Origin: Candidatus Bathyarchaeota archaeon
Lineage (GTDB): Archaea; Thermoproteota; Bathyarchaeia; Bathyarchaeales; Bathyarchaeaceae
Direction: 5' to 3'
NCBI GenBank assembly: GCA_026967815.1
Contig: JAPUUO010000026.1
Coordinates: 1-13,907, forward strand
Length of the DNA stretch: 13,907 nucleotides
Positions 13,049-13,907 of the stretch are shown piece by piece (position 1 is the stretch's first letter; each line of letters starts with the position of its first letter). The notes below the pieces were generated by a model that worked only from the letters and a program-made list of their open reading frames with translations, was not told the DNA's origin and did not search any database. The translations under genes were made by a program, and so were the position numbers.

Positions 13049-13200
13049 ATTCAGATGTTTATTTGACGTTACGCGTCACTTCTCCGGTATGTCTATGGAT
13101 TGTGTTTAGGAATGTATCAGAACTTGAAATAATCGATAATTTAGGCAGAATGCAACATTGTCCATTGACGCTATGAATTGTTGACATCTAGGTGACAACA
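13049..13200. other. Non-coding gap upstream of the transglutaminase-like gene
   Basis: AT-rich, with no convincing ORF. The GGTGA at 13191-13195 is the ribosome binding site for the ATG at 13201. AT-rich stretches around 13125-13145 could hold the promoter, but no single box stands out. Confidence 0.4.
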
Positions 13201-13802
13201 ATGAACTCTGAAGAAAAGATGTATGATCGAGCTATCAGATTCATGTACCTAAAAGTAGTGTTTCTAATCATAGCCTTGCTAGTCTCCTTCGCCGTAGGAT
13301 ATTCAATAGGTAACCAAGCCCAAGGAGTAATCTACTATGAGCATCCAGACATTGCTTATCACAGACAGGTCGCTCAGAGCTTGACGAGTGAAACTCTACA
13401 GAAAGAGCTTCGAGCTCAGTTAGATTCTCCCGAATATTCATACCTCAGCTTTTAGACTGGGAACACCACCGACTCAACTATACTGAGGAAAACATTCCAA
13501 GGTATGATGACCCTCTCGAAATACTGGCTTTCGGCAAAGGAAGATGTGGAGAATTTTCAATCCTTTACAACGCTCTATGTCTTGCCTACAGTTATAGAGC
13601 GCGGCTTGTGGTAGATGTCTACGGGGATCATGTTTGGACAGAAGTGTTCTTAAATGGAAGTTGGGTGCATGTGGATCCAACTGAAAAAGTAGTAGATGAC
13701 CCGTTTATGTATCAAAGGGATTGGCACAAGAACGTTAAACTTGTTTGCGCTTTCGAAGATAGTTTGGTTTTGGATGTGACTCAGAATTATCGCATCCAAT
13801 GA
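13201..13802 (+). pseudogene. Membrane-anchored transglutaminase-like protein, split by a -1 frameshift
   Basis: The first part (13201-13455) encodes a cytosolic tip, a transmembrane helix (VVFLIIALLVSFAVGYSIG) and a linker, and stops at TAG 13453-13455. The protein resumes in the -1 frame at 13452-13455 with LDWEHHRLNYTEENIPRYDD, then PLEILAFGKGRCGEFSILYN. The transglutaminase/peptidase triad is intact in the second part: Cys in GRCGEFS, His in GDHVWTEV, Asp in WVHVDPTE. The break sits at AGC-TTT-TAG: one extra T, or a -1 slip on the T4 run, restores a protein of about 200 residues. The ATG at 13201 is chosen over GTG 13192 because GGTGA precedes it by five bases. It is probably an extracellular thiol enzyme or papain-like fold protein; substrate unknown. 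The C-terminus ends early (TQNYRIQ) and may also be damaged. Confidence 0.75.
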
Positions 13803-13907
13803 GCGTACTACTATCCGCATACGGGATCAGGCTGAAATTAGGTCCTAGTGCTCGGTCCGCGTTTTGTGAAGGCTAAGTGGATCTGGAACAAGCCTCTAAC
13901 AGATGAC
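13803..13907 (+). other. Possible coding remnant at the window edge
   Basis: In the same frame as the second half of the transglutaminase-like gene, two stops (13833, 13839) are followed by an open stretch to the window end reading LVLGPRFVKAKWIWNKPLTD, which looks protein-like. It may be the start of the next gene or a displaced C-terminus of the preceding one. Too short to decide. Confidence 0.25.

Noticed and set aside
1..13907. Mobile elements, CRISPR arrays or defence systems
   Set aside because: No transposase, integrase, Cas, restriction or nuclease genes and no direct repeats with regular spacers were seen on either strand.

Overview
This window is archaeal and is best explained as a piece of a Bathyarchaeia-like genome; the phylum is inference, the domain is well supported. 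The domain evidence is an archaeal-type coenzyme A pathway (pantoate kinase plus phosphopantothenate synthetase instead of PanC/CoaA), a methanofuran biosynthesis gene (mfnB), TATA/BRE-like elements upstream of genes, several leaderless or GTG/TTG starts, and oligo-T tracts at gene ends. I see no mobile element, CRISPR array, rRNA or tRNA.

Left part (1-7140, minus strand). The window opens in the 3'-truncated mfnB. An approximately 690-base stretch with several hairpins and a possible gene remnant follows. Then comes a tight six-gene operon, read right to left: pantoate kinase, phosphopantothenate synthetase, panE, panB, an MfnA/aspartate-decarboxylase-type PLP enzyme, and coaBC. Three junctions are 4-base ATGA overlaps, and the last is an abutting TAG-ATG. 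Together these enzymes account for every step from 2-oxoisovalerate, L-aspartate and cysteine to 4'-phosphopantetheine, leaving only adenylylation and dephospho-CoA phosphorylation to be encoded elsewhere.

Middle (7141-9900). An ArsR-like winged-helix regulator and a 31-residue SEC-C zinc-motif protein lie on the minus strand. Divergent from them is a small unknown plus-strand gene. The shared promoter region carries a 20-bp near-perfect palindrome at the predicted start of the plus transcript and an inverted half-site upstream of its TATA box. A small minus-strand group of unknown ORFs (36, 109 and about 68 aa) and a secreted Ig-like-fold protein follow.

Right part (9900-13907). An MFS efflux-type transporter (minus) is divergent from a CitG-family gene (plus), whose family acts on dephospho-CoA and so may connect with the CoA operon. 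The last 1.3 kb contains a small membrane ORF, a small helical ORF apparently interrupted by a frameshift, and a membrane-anchored transglutaminase-like protein split by a -1 frameshift at a T4 run. This end looks like decaying or error-containing sequence.

I found no obviously new multi-gene system. The most informative points are the complete CoA operon, the palindromic operator between the SEC-C gene and the small plus-strand gene, the hairpin-rich RNA-like element at 559-643, and the two frameshifted genes near the right edge.
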